Source: CBDFHC01 sp965247585 (GTDB lineage Bacteria; Chloroflexota; Dehalococcoidia; Lucifugimonadales; GCA-2712585). Taken from it: DNA of 64,000 nucleotides. Positions 1-8,160 of the stretch are shown piece by piece. The notes under the pieces were generated by a model. The model ran no database searches. It worked only from the letters and a program-made list of their open reading frames with translations, and was not told the DNA's origin. A program made the position numbers and the translations under genes. Position 1 is the stretch's first letter, and each line of letters opens with the position of its first letter. The DNA lies in NCBI GenBank assembly GCA_965247585.1, contig CBDFHC010000002.1:1-64000 (forward strand). The letters run 5' to 3'.

Positions 1-606
1 TGGGAGAGCAACCTGGGGCAGGTGATGCGGGACGCCGGGGTTGAGCGGTCGGCGCTGGTGAGGTCGTTTGATTATGTACACCCCGCGGCGGCGGTGGGAG
101 GAGGCGGAGGGCCGGAGGCCGCGGCAGCCGGCTCCGTAGGGTCATCTATCGTGGTGCGGAGGCTGCTGCACCGGCCGGCGCTGCTGGAGATTGACGCGAC
201 GTGTTATTTGGGGGCCGACCGTGAGGTGATTGAGCTGCCGGGATGGGGTGGTGAGGGCGGTGTGGCAGCGGCGGTGCGTTGCGGGAAGATGCTGTTCTGC
301 TCGGCGCAGAGTCCGATTGACCGAGTCACGGGGAGGGTTGTGGGGGAGGGGGACCTAGCGCTTCAAGTGGCGAGGACTTATGAGAATGTGTTGACGGTGC
401 TGGAAGCGGCGGGCGCCGGATGGGGGGACGTGGTGCGCTCCATAGAGATGACCAGCCCTCGATTTGCTTTCGACCAGGCGACGTTGGATAGGGCTCGAAG
501 GGGGGCGTATGGGGAGGCGCCGCCGTCGTTGACCACGGTGACGGCAAACCAGATGGCCACGGCCGGGACCGATTTCGCAATGGAGATTTGGGCGGTCCTG
601 GAATAG
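1..606 (+). CDS. RidA/YjgF-family protein, 5' partial
   Basis: The reading frame is open from base 1, so the 5' end lies outside the window; about 201 residues are visible. The C-terminal ~120 residues look like a RidA (YjgF/YER057c/UK114) domain, with a typical ending (PPSLTTVTANQMA then DFAMEIWAVLE). The upstream part (ALVRSFDYVHPAAA) resembles the end of another RidA-like domain, so the full protein may hold two. RidA proteins hydrolyse reactive enamine/imine intermediates, but many paralogues have other roles, so the substrate is unknown. It is followed 21 nt later by an acyl-CoA dehydrogenase gene on the same strand, probably co-transcribed. Confidence 0.75.
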   Translation, partial: WESNLGQVMRDAGVERSALVRSFDYVHPAAAVGGGGGPEAAAAGSVGSSIVVRRLLHRPALLEIDATCYLGADREVIELPGWGGEGGVAAAVRCGKMLFCSAQSPIDRVTGRVVGEGDLALQVARTYENVLTVLEAAGAGWGDVVRSIEMTSPRFAFDQATLDRARRGAYGEAPPSLTTVTANQMATAGTDFAMEIWAVLE

Positions 607-627
607 GCGGCCCTGCCGGGAGGACGG

Positions 628-1785
628 ATGCTGGACTATTACCGAGTTGGGGAGCTGTTCACCCCCGAAGAACGCCAGACCCAGGAGATGGTGCGCGGGT
701 TCCTGGACGACAATGTGATGCCGCACGTGAGCCAATGGTGGGAGGAGGAGGGCTTCCCATTGGACCTGGCGCCCCGATTAGGGGAGCTGGGGCTGCTGGG
801 GGCGAACCTGCCTTCGCAGTACGGCACGGCGGGAGTGTCCAACGTGGCGTACGGGCTGGTGATGTACGAGCTGGAGCGAGCGGATTCGGGGCTGCGTAGC
901 TTCGTGAGCGTGCAGGGTGCGCTGGTGATGTACCCGATCCACGCCTATGGATCGGAGGAGCAGAAGCTAAAGTATCTGCCCAAGCTGGCGAAGGGGGAGA
1001 TGATAGGGTGCTTTGGGCTGACGGAGCACGACGGAGGCTCTGACCCCGGGGCGATGTCGACGCGGGCGCGGAGGGACGGGGACGGTTATGTGCTGAACGG
1101 CCGGAAGATGTGGATCTCCAACGGAAGCATCGCCGATGTGGCGTTGGTGTGGGCGGCGGACGATGAAGGGGTGGTGCGAGGGTTCCTGGTGCCCACGGAC
1201 AGCCCAGGGTTCCAGGCGAACGAGATAAAGCGGAAGTTGAGTCTTCGGGTGTCGGTGACGAGCGAGCTGGTGATGGACGAGGTGCGGGTGAACGAGTCGC
1301 AGGTGCTGCCGGGGGTGAAGGGGCTGCGGGGACCGCTGTCGTGCCTGACGCAGGCGCGCTACGGCATCGCGTGGGGGGCGCTGGGGAGCCTGGAGGCGGT
1401 GTACGAGGAGGCGCTGGCGTTCTCGAAGAGCCGGTCGACGTTTGGGCAGCCAATAGCGTCGAGGCAGCTTGTGCAGGAGAAGCTGGTGGACATGATGACT
1501 GACCACACGCGAGGACTGCTGCTGGCGTGGCGGCTGGGGCGGTTGAAGGATGAGGGGACGATGGACCACACGCATGTCTCAGTGGCGAAGCGGGAGAACG
1601 TGAGGGCGGCGCTGAAGGCGGCGAGGTCGGCGAGGGAGATACTGGGCGCCAGCGGCATTACGCTGGACTACAGCGCCATCCGGCACATGCTGAACCTAGA
1701 AACGGTGGACACCTACGAGGGGACGTACGATGTCCACACGTTGATATTGGGCCGGGAGCTAACGGGGTTGAATGCGTTGGTTTAG
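628..1785 (+). CDS. Acyl-CoA dehydrogenase, glutaryl-CoA dehydrogenase-like
   Basis: This 385-residue protein spans the usual acyl-CoA dehydrogenase length: an N-terminal helical domain, a middle beta domain with FAD-binding motifs (GCFGLTEHDGGSDPGAM, then KMWISNG), and a C-terminal helical domain (SRSTFGQPIASRQLVQEKL). The C-terminal TYEGTYDVHTLILGR carries a Glu near residue 364 at the place of the catalytic base in the glutaryl-CoA dehydrogenase group. That group oxidises, and often decarboxylates, dicarboxylic acyl-CoAs using FAD in the cytoplasm. The ATG start has a GGAGG site just upstream. The exact substrate is inferred only from subgroup resemblance. Confidence 0.88.
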   Translation: MLDYYRVGELFTPEERQTQEMVRGFLDDNVMPHVSQWWEEEGFPLDLAPRLGELGLLGANLPSQYGTAGVSNVAYGLVMYELERADSGLRSFVSVQGALVMYPIHAYGSEEQKLKYLPKLAKGEMIGCFGLTEHDGGSDPGAMSTRARRDGDGYVLNGRKMWISNGSIADVALVWAADDEGVVRGFLVPTDSPGFQANEIKRKLSLRVSVTSELVMDEVRVNESQVLPGVKGLRGPLSCLTQARYGIAWGALGSLEAVYEEALAFSKSRSTFGQPIASRQLVQEKLVDMMTDHTRGLLLAWRLGRLKDEGTMDHTHVSVAKRENVRAALKAARSAREILGASGITLDYSAIRHMLNLETVDTYEGTYDVHTLILGRELTGLNALV

Positions 1786-1911
1786 GGGTTGGGGGAGATA
1801 AGCCTAGTGAGACCTTGCTAGACGCTAGTACTCAGTCAACTCGGTTTTGGTAATTGTTTTAAGAAAACGTCTAAGGTTGCTACCCTTTTTTAGGAGTGTT
1901 GACGTAGGAGG

Positions 1912-2391
1912 GTGGCAGCCATGGGACGAGAACGGTATGTGGTCCGGTTGGAAAGGGAAGAACGAGACCAGTTGGAACGACTGATTCGCGGGGGAAAGAG
2001 CCCAGCGCGAAAGGTTGCCCGGGCCCGTATTCTGCTAAAGGCAGATACGGGCTGGGGGGTGATGCGCATCGTGGAGGCGCTGGACACGTCTGCGGGTACG
2101 GTGTGCCGTACCAAGCGGCGGTACCTGGAGGGAGGACTGAAGCGGGCCTTGGAGGAAGATCCTCGGCCAGGACATCCGACCAAACTGGATGAGCGGGGGG
2201 AAGCGCACCTGATTGCCCTGGCGTGCAGCGAGGCCCCTCCAGGCCATGACCACTGGACCCTGCGGCTCCTGGCAAACAAGGTGGTGGAGTTGGGGCTGGC
2301 GCCCTCCATGTCCCACGAGGGAATTCGCAAGCGGTTGAAAAAAACAGTCTCAAGCCGTGGCAGAAGAAGGAGTGGTGTATTCCCCAGGTGA
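1912..2391 (+). CDS. IS630-type transposase, N-terminal frame (copy A)
   Basis: This 159-residue ORF encodes the DNA-binding half of the transposase: helix-turn-helix segments (ARILLKADTGWGVMRIVEAL, then VCRTKRRYLEGGLKRALEED) followed by LDERGEAHLIALACSEAPPG. It ends in an off-frame tail just after a run of seven A (2338-2344). Shifting -1 on that run continues into the catalytic frame as KNSLKPWQKKEWCIPQVSAEF, which reads like normal IS630 transposase sequence, so a fused product by -1 frameshifting is likely. The same A7 is conserved in all three copies. Confidence 0.85.
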   Translation: MAAMGRERYVVRLEREERDQLERLIRGGKSPARKVARARILLKADTGWGVMRIVEALDTSAGTVCRTKRRYLEGGLKRALEEDPRPGHPTKLDERGEAHLIALACSEAPPGHDHWTLRLLANKVVELGLAPSMSHEGIRKRLKKTVSSRGRRRSGVFPR

Positions 2392-3037
2392 GCGCCGAGT
2401 TTGTGGCGTGTATGGAGGATGTGCTGGACCTTTACGCGGAACCCTATGACCCAGAGCGCCCGGTGGTCTGTTTCGACGAGACCTCCAAGCAGTTGCTGGC
2501 GGAAAAGAGGTCTCCGATCCCGCCCAAGCCGGCACGACGGGAGCGATACGATTACGAGATACCAGCGCAATGGCACCCGAAACCTGTTCATGCTGTGCGA
2601 GCCCCTGGCGGGCTGGAGGCATGTGGCAGTGACCGAACGTCGTACCATGGTGGACTTCGGCTCAGCAGATGCGGTGGCTGGCCGATGAAGCTTACCCAGC
2701 GTCCGAGAAGATCCGGGTGGTGCTGGACAACCTCAACACCCACAAACCAGCTTCCCTCTACGAAACCTTCGAGCCCAAGGAGGCTAGGCGAATACGCAAA
2801 CGCTTGGAGTTTCACTACACTCCCAAGCACGGTAGGTGGCTCAACATGGCAGAGATCGAGTTCAGTGTCTTGGCCAGGCGAGTCCTGCGCCGGCGTATTG
2901 CCGATGAAGAGACTTTGAGTGGCGAGATCGCGGCCCTGGAGGCAGAACGAAACCAAGCCGGAGCAACCATTGACTGGAGATTCTCCACTGTGGACGCCCG
3001 AGTCAAGCTTCACCATCTCTATCCTGCCAACAATTAG
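2340..3037 (+). pseudogene. IS630-type transposase, catalytic frame, broken (copy A)
   Basis: This is the DDE catalytic half. The first Asp lies in VVCFDETSKQL, the second in VVLDNLNTH and the Glu in NMAEIEF. Compared with copy C it carries an extra A near 2559 and an extra G near 2660, which throw it through three frames, so the catalytic domain cannot be read as one piece. The sequence otherwise remains nearly identical to the intact copy, which suggests the damage is recent or includes assembly error. Confidence 0.85.
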
Positions 3038-3079
3038 GTTGACTGAGTACTAGACTTCATAACAAACCCGGAGGTGGTA

Positions 3080-4008
3080 ATGAGACCGATTGGCCGACTG
3101 GAGAAGCTAGACGTCAGAGAATTGTGGCCGAATGAAGCCGACGATTTCTCACCATGGCTAAAAGATAATATCGGTGTTTTGTCTGAAGCGATAGGAATAG
3201 ATATCGATGTGGCGGAGTTAGAGGGTAAGGTCGGCAATTTCTATGTGGACCTGGTTGGGACGGATCTTAGCACAGGGAGAACGGTAGTTATCGAAAACCA
3301 ACTTGAGTCGACAGATCATGACCATTTAGGGAAACTATTGACCTACGCCGCTGGCAGAAATGCTAGCTATGCTATCTGGATAGCTAGCGATTTCAGACGA
3401 GAACATCTTCAGGTCTTAGAGTGGCTAAATGCGACGTCAAATGGGGAGCAAGGGGTTTTTTGGGATCCAACTCAAGGCCTACAAGATCGGTGATTCGGTG
3501 CCGGCGCCCTTTCTGGAGGTAATGGTAAGGCCAAAAGAAATAGTTTTGCCTTCGCCGGACATTTCCGATAAGGGCAGGGCATATCAACAGTTTTTTACCG
3601 AATTGCTCACCGAAGTTCGTGAGCGATTTCCAAGCTTAAGCGCAAAAAGGCGAGTCCTGCCGCAGAATTGGCTGTCGTTTCCATCAGGGCGCACGGGATT
3701 CAGCCTAGGCATGGCATTCCAGCAAGATGGCAGGCTGATGGCCGAGTTGAATGTGCACTTTATGTACGAAAATGGCTTTCATATCCTTCAAGAGTCACAA
3801 GCTGCGATAGAAACGGAATATGGGGAACCGTTAAGTTGGGAAACTCTGCCTAGGAGCGGACGCGTAGCGGTGTATACGAACGGTCACATCCCTCGAGTCT
3901 CCGGATCGGTTGATAGAGCTAAGGAGAATGGGCAGTAGATAGACTAGCCCGACTTCAAAGCGTTTTCGGCCCACGAATTGACAGAATCCCTCGAGAGATG
4001 ATGCTAGT
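3080..4008 (+). pseudogene. DUF4268 / PD-(D/E)XK nuclease-like protein, frameshifted
   Basis: The reading starts at ATG 3080 with GGAGG five bases upstream. The N-terminal part has a restriction-endonuclease-like core (GNFYVDLVGTDLSTGRTVVI followed by ENQLESTDHDHLGKLLTYAA), and the C-terminal part is a typical DUF4268 domain. The frame breaks near the homopolymers at about 3455-3465 and shifts back near 3920, after which it reads WAVDRLARLQSVFGPRIDRI, the normal end of DUF4268 proteins. The gene then runs into the truncated IS copy B. Such proteins are often found among defence or mobile genes. Two inverted IS copies flank it. Confidence 0.75.
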
Positions 4009-4460
4009 AGCCACCTACCGTGCTTGGGAGTGTAGTGAAACTCCAAGCGTTTGCGTATTCGCCTAGCCTCCTTGGGCTCGAAGGTTTCGTAGAGGGAAGC
4101 TGGTTTGTGGGTGTTGAGGTTGTCCAGCACCACCCGGATCTTCTCGGACGCTGGGTAAGCTTCATCGGCCAGCCACCGCATCTGCTGAGCGAAGTCCACC
4201 ATGGTGCGACGTTCGGTCACTGCCACATGCCTCCAGCCCGCCAGGGGCTCGCACAGCATGAACAGGTTTCGGGTGCCATTGCGCTGGTACTCGTAATCGT
4301 ATCGCTCCCGTCGTGCCGGCTTGGGCGGGATCGGAGACCTCTTTTCCGCCAGCAACTGCTTGGAGGTCTCGTCGAAACAGACCACCGGGCGCTCTGGGTC
4401 ATAGGGTTCCGCGTAAAGGTCCAGCACATCCTCCATACACGCCACAAACTCGGCGCTCAC
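4009..4460 (-). pseudogene. IS630-type transposase, catalytic frame, C-terminally truncated (copy B)
   Basis: About 150 residues of the catalytic half are readable, including the first two catalytic Asp motifs (VVCFDETSKQL and VVLDNLNTH). The homology ends at KHGRWL, so the Glu motif NMAEIEF is missing. The open frame continues about 60 residues into flanking DNA, antisense to the DUF4268 remnant, and that tail has no family resemblance. Confidence 0.85.
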
Positions 4461-4936
4461 CTGGGGAATACACCACTCCTTCTTCTGCCACGGCTTGAGA
4501 CTGTTTTTTTCAACCGCTTGCGAATTCCCTCGTGGGACATGGAGGGCGCCAGCCCCAACTCCACCACCTTGTTTGCCAGGAGCCGCAGGGTCCAGTGGTC
4601 ATGGCCTGGAGGGGCCTCGCTGCACGCCAGGGCAATCAGGTGCGCTTCCCCCCGCTCATCCAGTTTGGTCGGATGTCCTGGCCGAGGATCTTCCTCCAAG
4701 GCCCGCTTCAGTCCTCCCTCCAGGTACCGCCGCTTGGTACGGCACACCGTACCCGCAGACGTGTCCAGCGCCTCCACGATGCGCATCACCCCCCAGCCCG
4801 TATCTGCCTTTAGCAGAATACGGGCCCGGGCAACCTTTCGCGCTGGGCTCTTTCCCCCGCGAATCAGTCGTTCCAACTGGTCTCGTTCTTCCCTTTCCAA
4901 CCGGACCACATACCGTTCTCGTCCCATGGCTGCCAC
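4457..4936 (-). CDS. IS630-type transposase, N-terminal frame (copy B)
   Basis: This 159-residue ORF is identical in sequence to the N-terminal frame of copy A, with the same helix-turn-helix content and the same A7 slippery run near its end (T7 on the plus strand around 4502-4508). The catalytic frame follows by -1 shift but is cut off, so no active transposase is expected from this copy. Confidence 0.85.
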   Translation of the reverse strand: MAAMGRERYVVRLEREERDQLERLIRGGKSPARKVARARILLKADTGWGVMRIVEALDTSAGTVCRTKRRYLEGGLKRALEEDPRPGHPTKLDERGEAHLIALACSEAPPGHDHWTLRLLANKVVELGLAPSMSHEGIRKRLKKTVSSRGRRRSGVFPR

Positions 4937-5170
4937 CCTCCTACGTCAACACTCCTAAAAAAGGGTAGCAACCTTAGACGTTTTCTTAAACAATTACCAA
5001 AACCGAGTTGACTGAGTACTAGCCAACGCAAATGAGCCGGACGCTGTAGATGAAAGTTGAAGTGCAGCGCTTCCTGGACGCAATTGGCAACGGAAGAGTT
5101 GAACGCACACCAAAGCCAGGGCAGCCCTCTCTGGACTCTCCCGAGGCCGCAATGACGATAGCAGTGTGAC

Positions 5171-5575
5171 CTATTTGCTGACTTGCCAGCCGGTGTGGGA
5201 GATGTCCAGGACGACGCCATCGGGGCCGGACCATTTCATTTCGTAGTTGCTGGGGCCGGCGCCCATAGCCTTGTCCATGCCCGGCCGGTCGCCGAGGCGC
5301 TGTCCTTCGGCTTTGTTTAGCTTATCGCTGGCGCCGTCCAGGTCGTCCACCTGGAAGCCGATGTGGTGGATGCCGCTGAAGTTGGGGCCGTTGATTCCGA
5401 CGTCGGCGTCCTCGTCGGTCTTCCATTTGAGGATGGCGAGGTTGATATAGCCGTCGGTCAGAAAGACTCCAGCGGCGCCTCGGCGGAGCTCTTCCATGTC
5501 AAAGGCGGACTTGTAGAACTCGGCGACCTGGTCGGGGTTTTCGGTGGTGAGGGCAATGTGGCGTATTTTGGTCAT
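5171..5575 (-). CDS. VOC-superfamily (glyoxalase/dioxygenase fold) protein
   Basis: This 134-residue protein has the paired beta-alpha-beta-beta-beta layout of the VOC superfamily: it starts MTKIRHIALTTENPDQVAEF, has a middle NFSGIHHIGFQVDDLDGAS and ends with PDGVVLDISHTGW. The two His and the late Asp/Glu-type positions fit a metal-binding site. VOC members include glyoxalases, epimerases, ring-cleaving dioxygenases and resistance proteins, so the reaction cannot be named. It lies 101 nt downstream of an amidohydrolase gene on the same strand. Confidence 0.85.
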   Translation of the reverse strand: MTKIRHIALTTENPDQVAEFYKSAFDMEELRRGAAGVFLTDGYINLAILKWKTDEDADVGINGPNFSGIHHIGFQVDDLDGASDKLNKAEGQRLGDRPGMDKAMGAGPSNYEMKWSGPDGVVLDISHTGWQVSK

Positions 5576-5676
5576 TGGTTGTTTCCTCCTATGAATAAGT
5601 TCGGCAGCCTGCCGACAAGGCTTTTCGATTATCCCCCTGGCTCCTTTTTCTCCATTCGAGGAAGGGGGTCAAGTTG

Positions 5677-6792
5677 CTAGGTGAAGCCGTAGATGCGGGC
5701 GGTGTTGGTGCCGGCGATTTTGGCCTGTTCGGCTTCGGGGACGCCGTCCAGGATGCGGGAGATGATCTCGCGGGACCTGGGGAAGGTGGACTCGGCGTGG
5801 GGGTAGTCTGAACCCCACAGGAGATTGTCCACACCGATGAGGTGGCGGAGTTGGACACCTATATCGTCTTCCTGGAAGCTATGGAAGACGTTCTTCCGCA
5901 TGAAGTCGCTGGGCAGAGCGCCACCCTGGTAGCGGTACGGGGTCTGGGTTGTCCGCTCGATGTAGGTGCTGTCCAGACGGCGGAGGAAGTAGGGCAGCCA
6001 GGCGATGTCGTGCTCGGCCTGGACGAAGGTGAGGTCAGGGAAGCGCTCGAAGACGCCGGAGTAGACCAGGTGGCACAGGGAGACGCGGACCCAGTAGTCG
6101 ACGGTGACACGGGCGGCGCCGCCCTGGTTGATGAGGTTGCGGGCACCGGAGTCCGGGCGGTTGGTGGAGACGTGGAGGCTGAGAGGCAGACCTACCTCCT
6201 GGGCGGCGGCCCAGAAGGGCTCATACATGGGCTGGTCGTAGGACTGGCCGGGGGAGGGGTAGACGCTGATAAGCGCGCCGGCGGCGTTCGAGGTGGCGAT
6301 TTGGTGGAGCTCCTGGATACCGGCATCAACGTTGTCGTCAAGGAGGAGCAGGGCGATGCCTTTGAGCTTGTTGGGGTAGGCGGAGCAGAAGGTGGAAAGC
6401 CAGTCGTTGTAGGCACGGAAGATGTCCCGGAGGAGGGGTTGGTCCTGGAGAGCGAACATTTCCAGGGCCATGGAGGGATAGACGACGTTGCCGTCCACGC
6501 CGTCCATAGTGATGTCTTCAACGTGGGCGTGGGGGTCGTAACCGCCAGGGCGGACGTCGGCGAACTTGGCCTCGCGGAGGATTTCGCCGGGGCGTTCGAA
6601 GCGGGCTCCGGTGTATGCGCCGGAGGTGCCGAGGACGCCCAAGTGCTGCTGGCCAATGTACCAGAAGTCGAAGGGCTCCCCGGCGACCAGGTGGGGGATG
6701 CGGTCGCCCAGGGAGGGGTCCATTCGGCTGGTCCAGAGGTCCGGCGGCTCGACGACGTGGGAGTCGGATGAAAGGACGCGATAGGGGGCCAA
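5677..6792 (-). CDS. Amidohydrolase-2 family metal-dependent hydrolase
   Basis: This 371-residue TIM-barrel protein begins with SSDSHVVEPPDLW, the first metal site of the amidohydrolase-2 (PF04909) group, and ends with WGSDYPHAESTFP, carrying the late Asp. The middle has PLSLHVSTNRPD with a conserved His. Relatives decarboxylate or hydrolyse aromatic and heterocyclic acids in the cytoplasm. The first codon is TTG at 6792-6790 with a GAGG-type site upstream. A close paralogue lies at 58253-59398 and a more distant one at 56944-58086. The specific substrate is unknown. Confidence 0.87.
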   Translation of the reverse strand: MAPYRVLSSDSHVVEPPDLWTSRMDPSLGDRIPHLVAGEPFDFWYIGQQHLGVLGTSGAYTGARFERPGEILREAKFADVRPGGYDPHAHVEDITMDGVDGNVVYPSMALEMFALQDQPLLRDIFRAYNDWLSTFCSAYPNKLKGIALLLLDDNVDAGIQELHQIATSNAAGALISVYPSPGQSYDQPMYEPFWAAAQEVGLPLSLHVSTNRPDSGARNLINQGGAARVTVDYWVRVSLCHLVYSGVFERFPDLTFVQAEHDIAWLPYFLRRLDSTYIERTTQTPYRYQGGALPSDFMRKNVFHSFQEDDIGVQLRHLIGVDNLLWGSDYPHAESTFPRSREIISRILDGVPEAEQAKIAGTNTARIYGFT

Positions 6793-7221
6793 GGTACACC
6801 TCTCGCGGAAGGGGCGAATGGATGGAGTTTGGGCTATTTTACTGATTTGTGGGGAGGATTCCTAATGGTTGGCGGTTGCGTAAGTACTTGAGTGACCCCT
6901 CCGACTTTGGCCGGAGTCACGACGTCTCTAGCTCTCCACGTTCAGGGGGAGAGGAGTCACCCGCATTCTTAATGGGTGTCCACCATGTCTCCGTACATGT
7001 GTGAACTATGTCCCCGGTCTATACACCTATCTAGGAAGGGGAAAGAATTTATGTCTGAGGGAAACCCATAGACTCCCGGGTTCCGATTGGAATCGGCGTC
7101 CCGGGACCTGGTCTCTCGACCCGGGGTGGCTGCGACCCTGTGCACGCCCCTTGTTCATGTGGACTCCGGCTCCAGGTTAGGTCCAGCAGGTGGGGAAACG
7201 ACCGGCAGACGACGCACGACT
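6793..7221. other. Gene-free stretch with IS-end-like and repeat remnants
   Basis: I see no coding gene here. At about 6969-7022 is text resembling the outer ends of IS481/IS3-type elements (GTGTCCACCATGTCTCCG, then ACTATGTCCCCGG), without an attached transposase. At 7053-7080 is a decayed piece of the interspersed repeat found at 15.0, 23.0 and 26.1 kb (TCTGAGGGAAACCCATAGAC). Confidence 0.4.
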
Positions 7222-8010
7222 CTACGAGTCGCCAAACCACCGAGCGCCCGGCCTCCCCTGGGCGCCGTCCACCGGAATAAGCGCGCCGTTCACCCAGCGG
7301 GCGCGATTGGAGACCACGAACGCAATAACGTCGGCGACCTCTTGATCCGTGCCCAAGCGTCCCTCCGGCAGGTCTCTCTTGAGGAACGCGGTGAAGCTAT
7401 CAGGGTAGTCCTGTTGATACCTGTCCCAGCCGCCGTCATCGAACATGATCGAGCCAGGACAGACGGTGTTGACCCGGACCCGGTGTGGGGCCAACTCCCA
7501 GGCCAACGACGAAGCCAGGAATATCTCGGAGGCTTTTGCCGCACCGTACTGCGCACCTGGCCCAGGTTTCCATCCTGATATAGAGGAGACGATGGCGACA
7601 CTGCCACCGCCGCTCTCTTTCAGGTGTGGCAGCGCCGCGCGAATGGTCCGAACGCTGTGCAGTAGATTGATGTCCAGGGTTTTCATCCAATCCTCGTCAC
7701 TGGCCTCCAGCGAGGACCCACCGAACGAACCGCCGACGTTGCAAACGACGATGTCGATCCGACCCAGGGCGGCCGCGGCGCCCGACACAAAGCGCTCGAC
7801 GTCCGACGCGTCCGTGACGTCCGCCGTAGCGCCCCAAACGTTGGGCGATACGGATTTCAGCTCGGCCATGGCCGCTGCCAAGGTATCCTCTCCTCGAGCG
7901 CAAATAGCCACGCCGCAGCCCTCTCGTACGAGAGTCAGTGCCGTAGCCTTCCCGATTCCACGGCTCCCGCCTGTAATCAGCACCACTTTGCCAGATAGTT
8001 CCAGGTCCAT
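7222..8010 (-). CDS. Short-chain dehydrogenase/reductase (SDR)
   Basis: This is a 262-residue classical SDR. The Rossmann motif TGGSRGIG sits near residues 13-20 and CNVGG stands for the usual NNAG. The catalytic Ser is in VSSISGW, and Tyr/Lys are in YGAAKASE. It oxidises or reduces an alcohol/ketone with NAD(P) in the cytoplasm. The frame is open to a TTG at 8025, but AAGGAGG lies five bases before ATG 8010, so that ATG is chosen. The substrate cannot be told from sequence. Confidence 0.9.
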   Translation of the reverse strand: MDLELSGKVVLITGGSRGIGKATALTLVREGCGVAICARGEDTLAAAMAELKSVSPNVWGATADVTDASDVERFVSGAAAALGRIDIVVCNVGGSFGGSSLEASDEDWMKTLDINLLHSVRTIRAALPHLKESGGGSVAIVSSISGWKPGPGAQYGAAKASEIFLASSLAWELAPHRVRVNTVCPGSIMFDDGGWDRYQQDYPDSFTAFLKRDLPEGRLGTDQEVADVIAFVVSNRARWVNGALIPVDGAQGRPGARWFGDS

Positions 8011-8160
8011 CGAGTCCTCCTTCAAGTCGCAGCGATATCCCCAAGCATGTTACGCGGCCCTCTGGTGGGCGCGACTGTTGCGGCGGGGGTCGCCCACCGG
8101 CCTTGCACCTTTTCTTTGATACTTCCCCTCCAGGGAAGAGGGATTTGTGTTGCCGGTAGC

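Larger units (their letters stand above)
1828..3050 (+). mobile_element. IS630-type insertion sequence, copy A
   Basis: The ends are perfect inverted repeats: GTACTCAGTCAAC at 1828-1840 and its complement at 3038-3050. Both are flanked by TA (1826-1827 and 3051-3052), the TA target duplication typical of IS630/Tc1-mariner elements. The element is about 1.22 kb and encodes a two-frame transposase. Near-identical copies lie at 4009-5019 (truncated) and 38580-39775. This copy has two single-base insertions in the catalytic ORF (near 2559 and 2660) relative to the other copies, so it probably makes no active enzyme. Confidence 0.93.
4009..5019 (-). mobile_element. IS630-type insertion sequence, truncated copy B
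   Basis: The element is inverted relative to copy A. Its transposase-5' end is intact, with the terminal repeat at 5007-5019 followed by TA at 5020-5021. Identity to copies A and C stops at about 4009, so the other terminus is missing. The break falls within the transposase just after KHGRWL, immediately before the motif holding the catalytic Glu. The copy is therefore immobile by itself. Confidence 0.9.

Noticed and set aside
2388..2918. Treating the two extra bases in IS copy A as programmed frameshifts
   Set aside because: Copies B and C lack these bases; they are mutations of copy A.
4020..4958. Long plus-strand ORF across IS copy B
   Set aside because: It is antisense to the transposase frames and repeats at the other IS copies; a shadow.
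5842..6771. Long open frame opposite the amidohydrolase gene
   Set aside because: GC-rich antisense shadow without family resemblance. The same holds for long frames opposite the DUF1800 gene (21392-22669), the acyl-CoA dehydrogenase (11988-12920) and other real genes.
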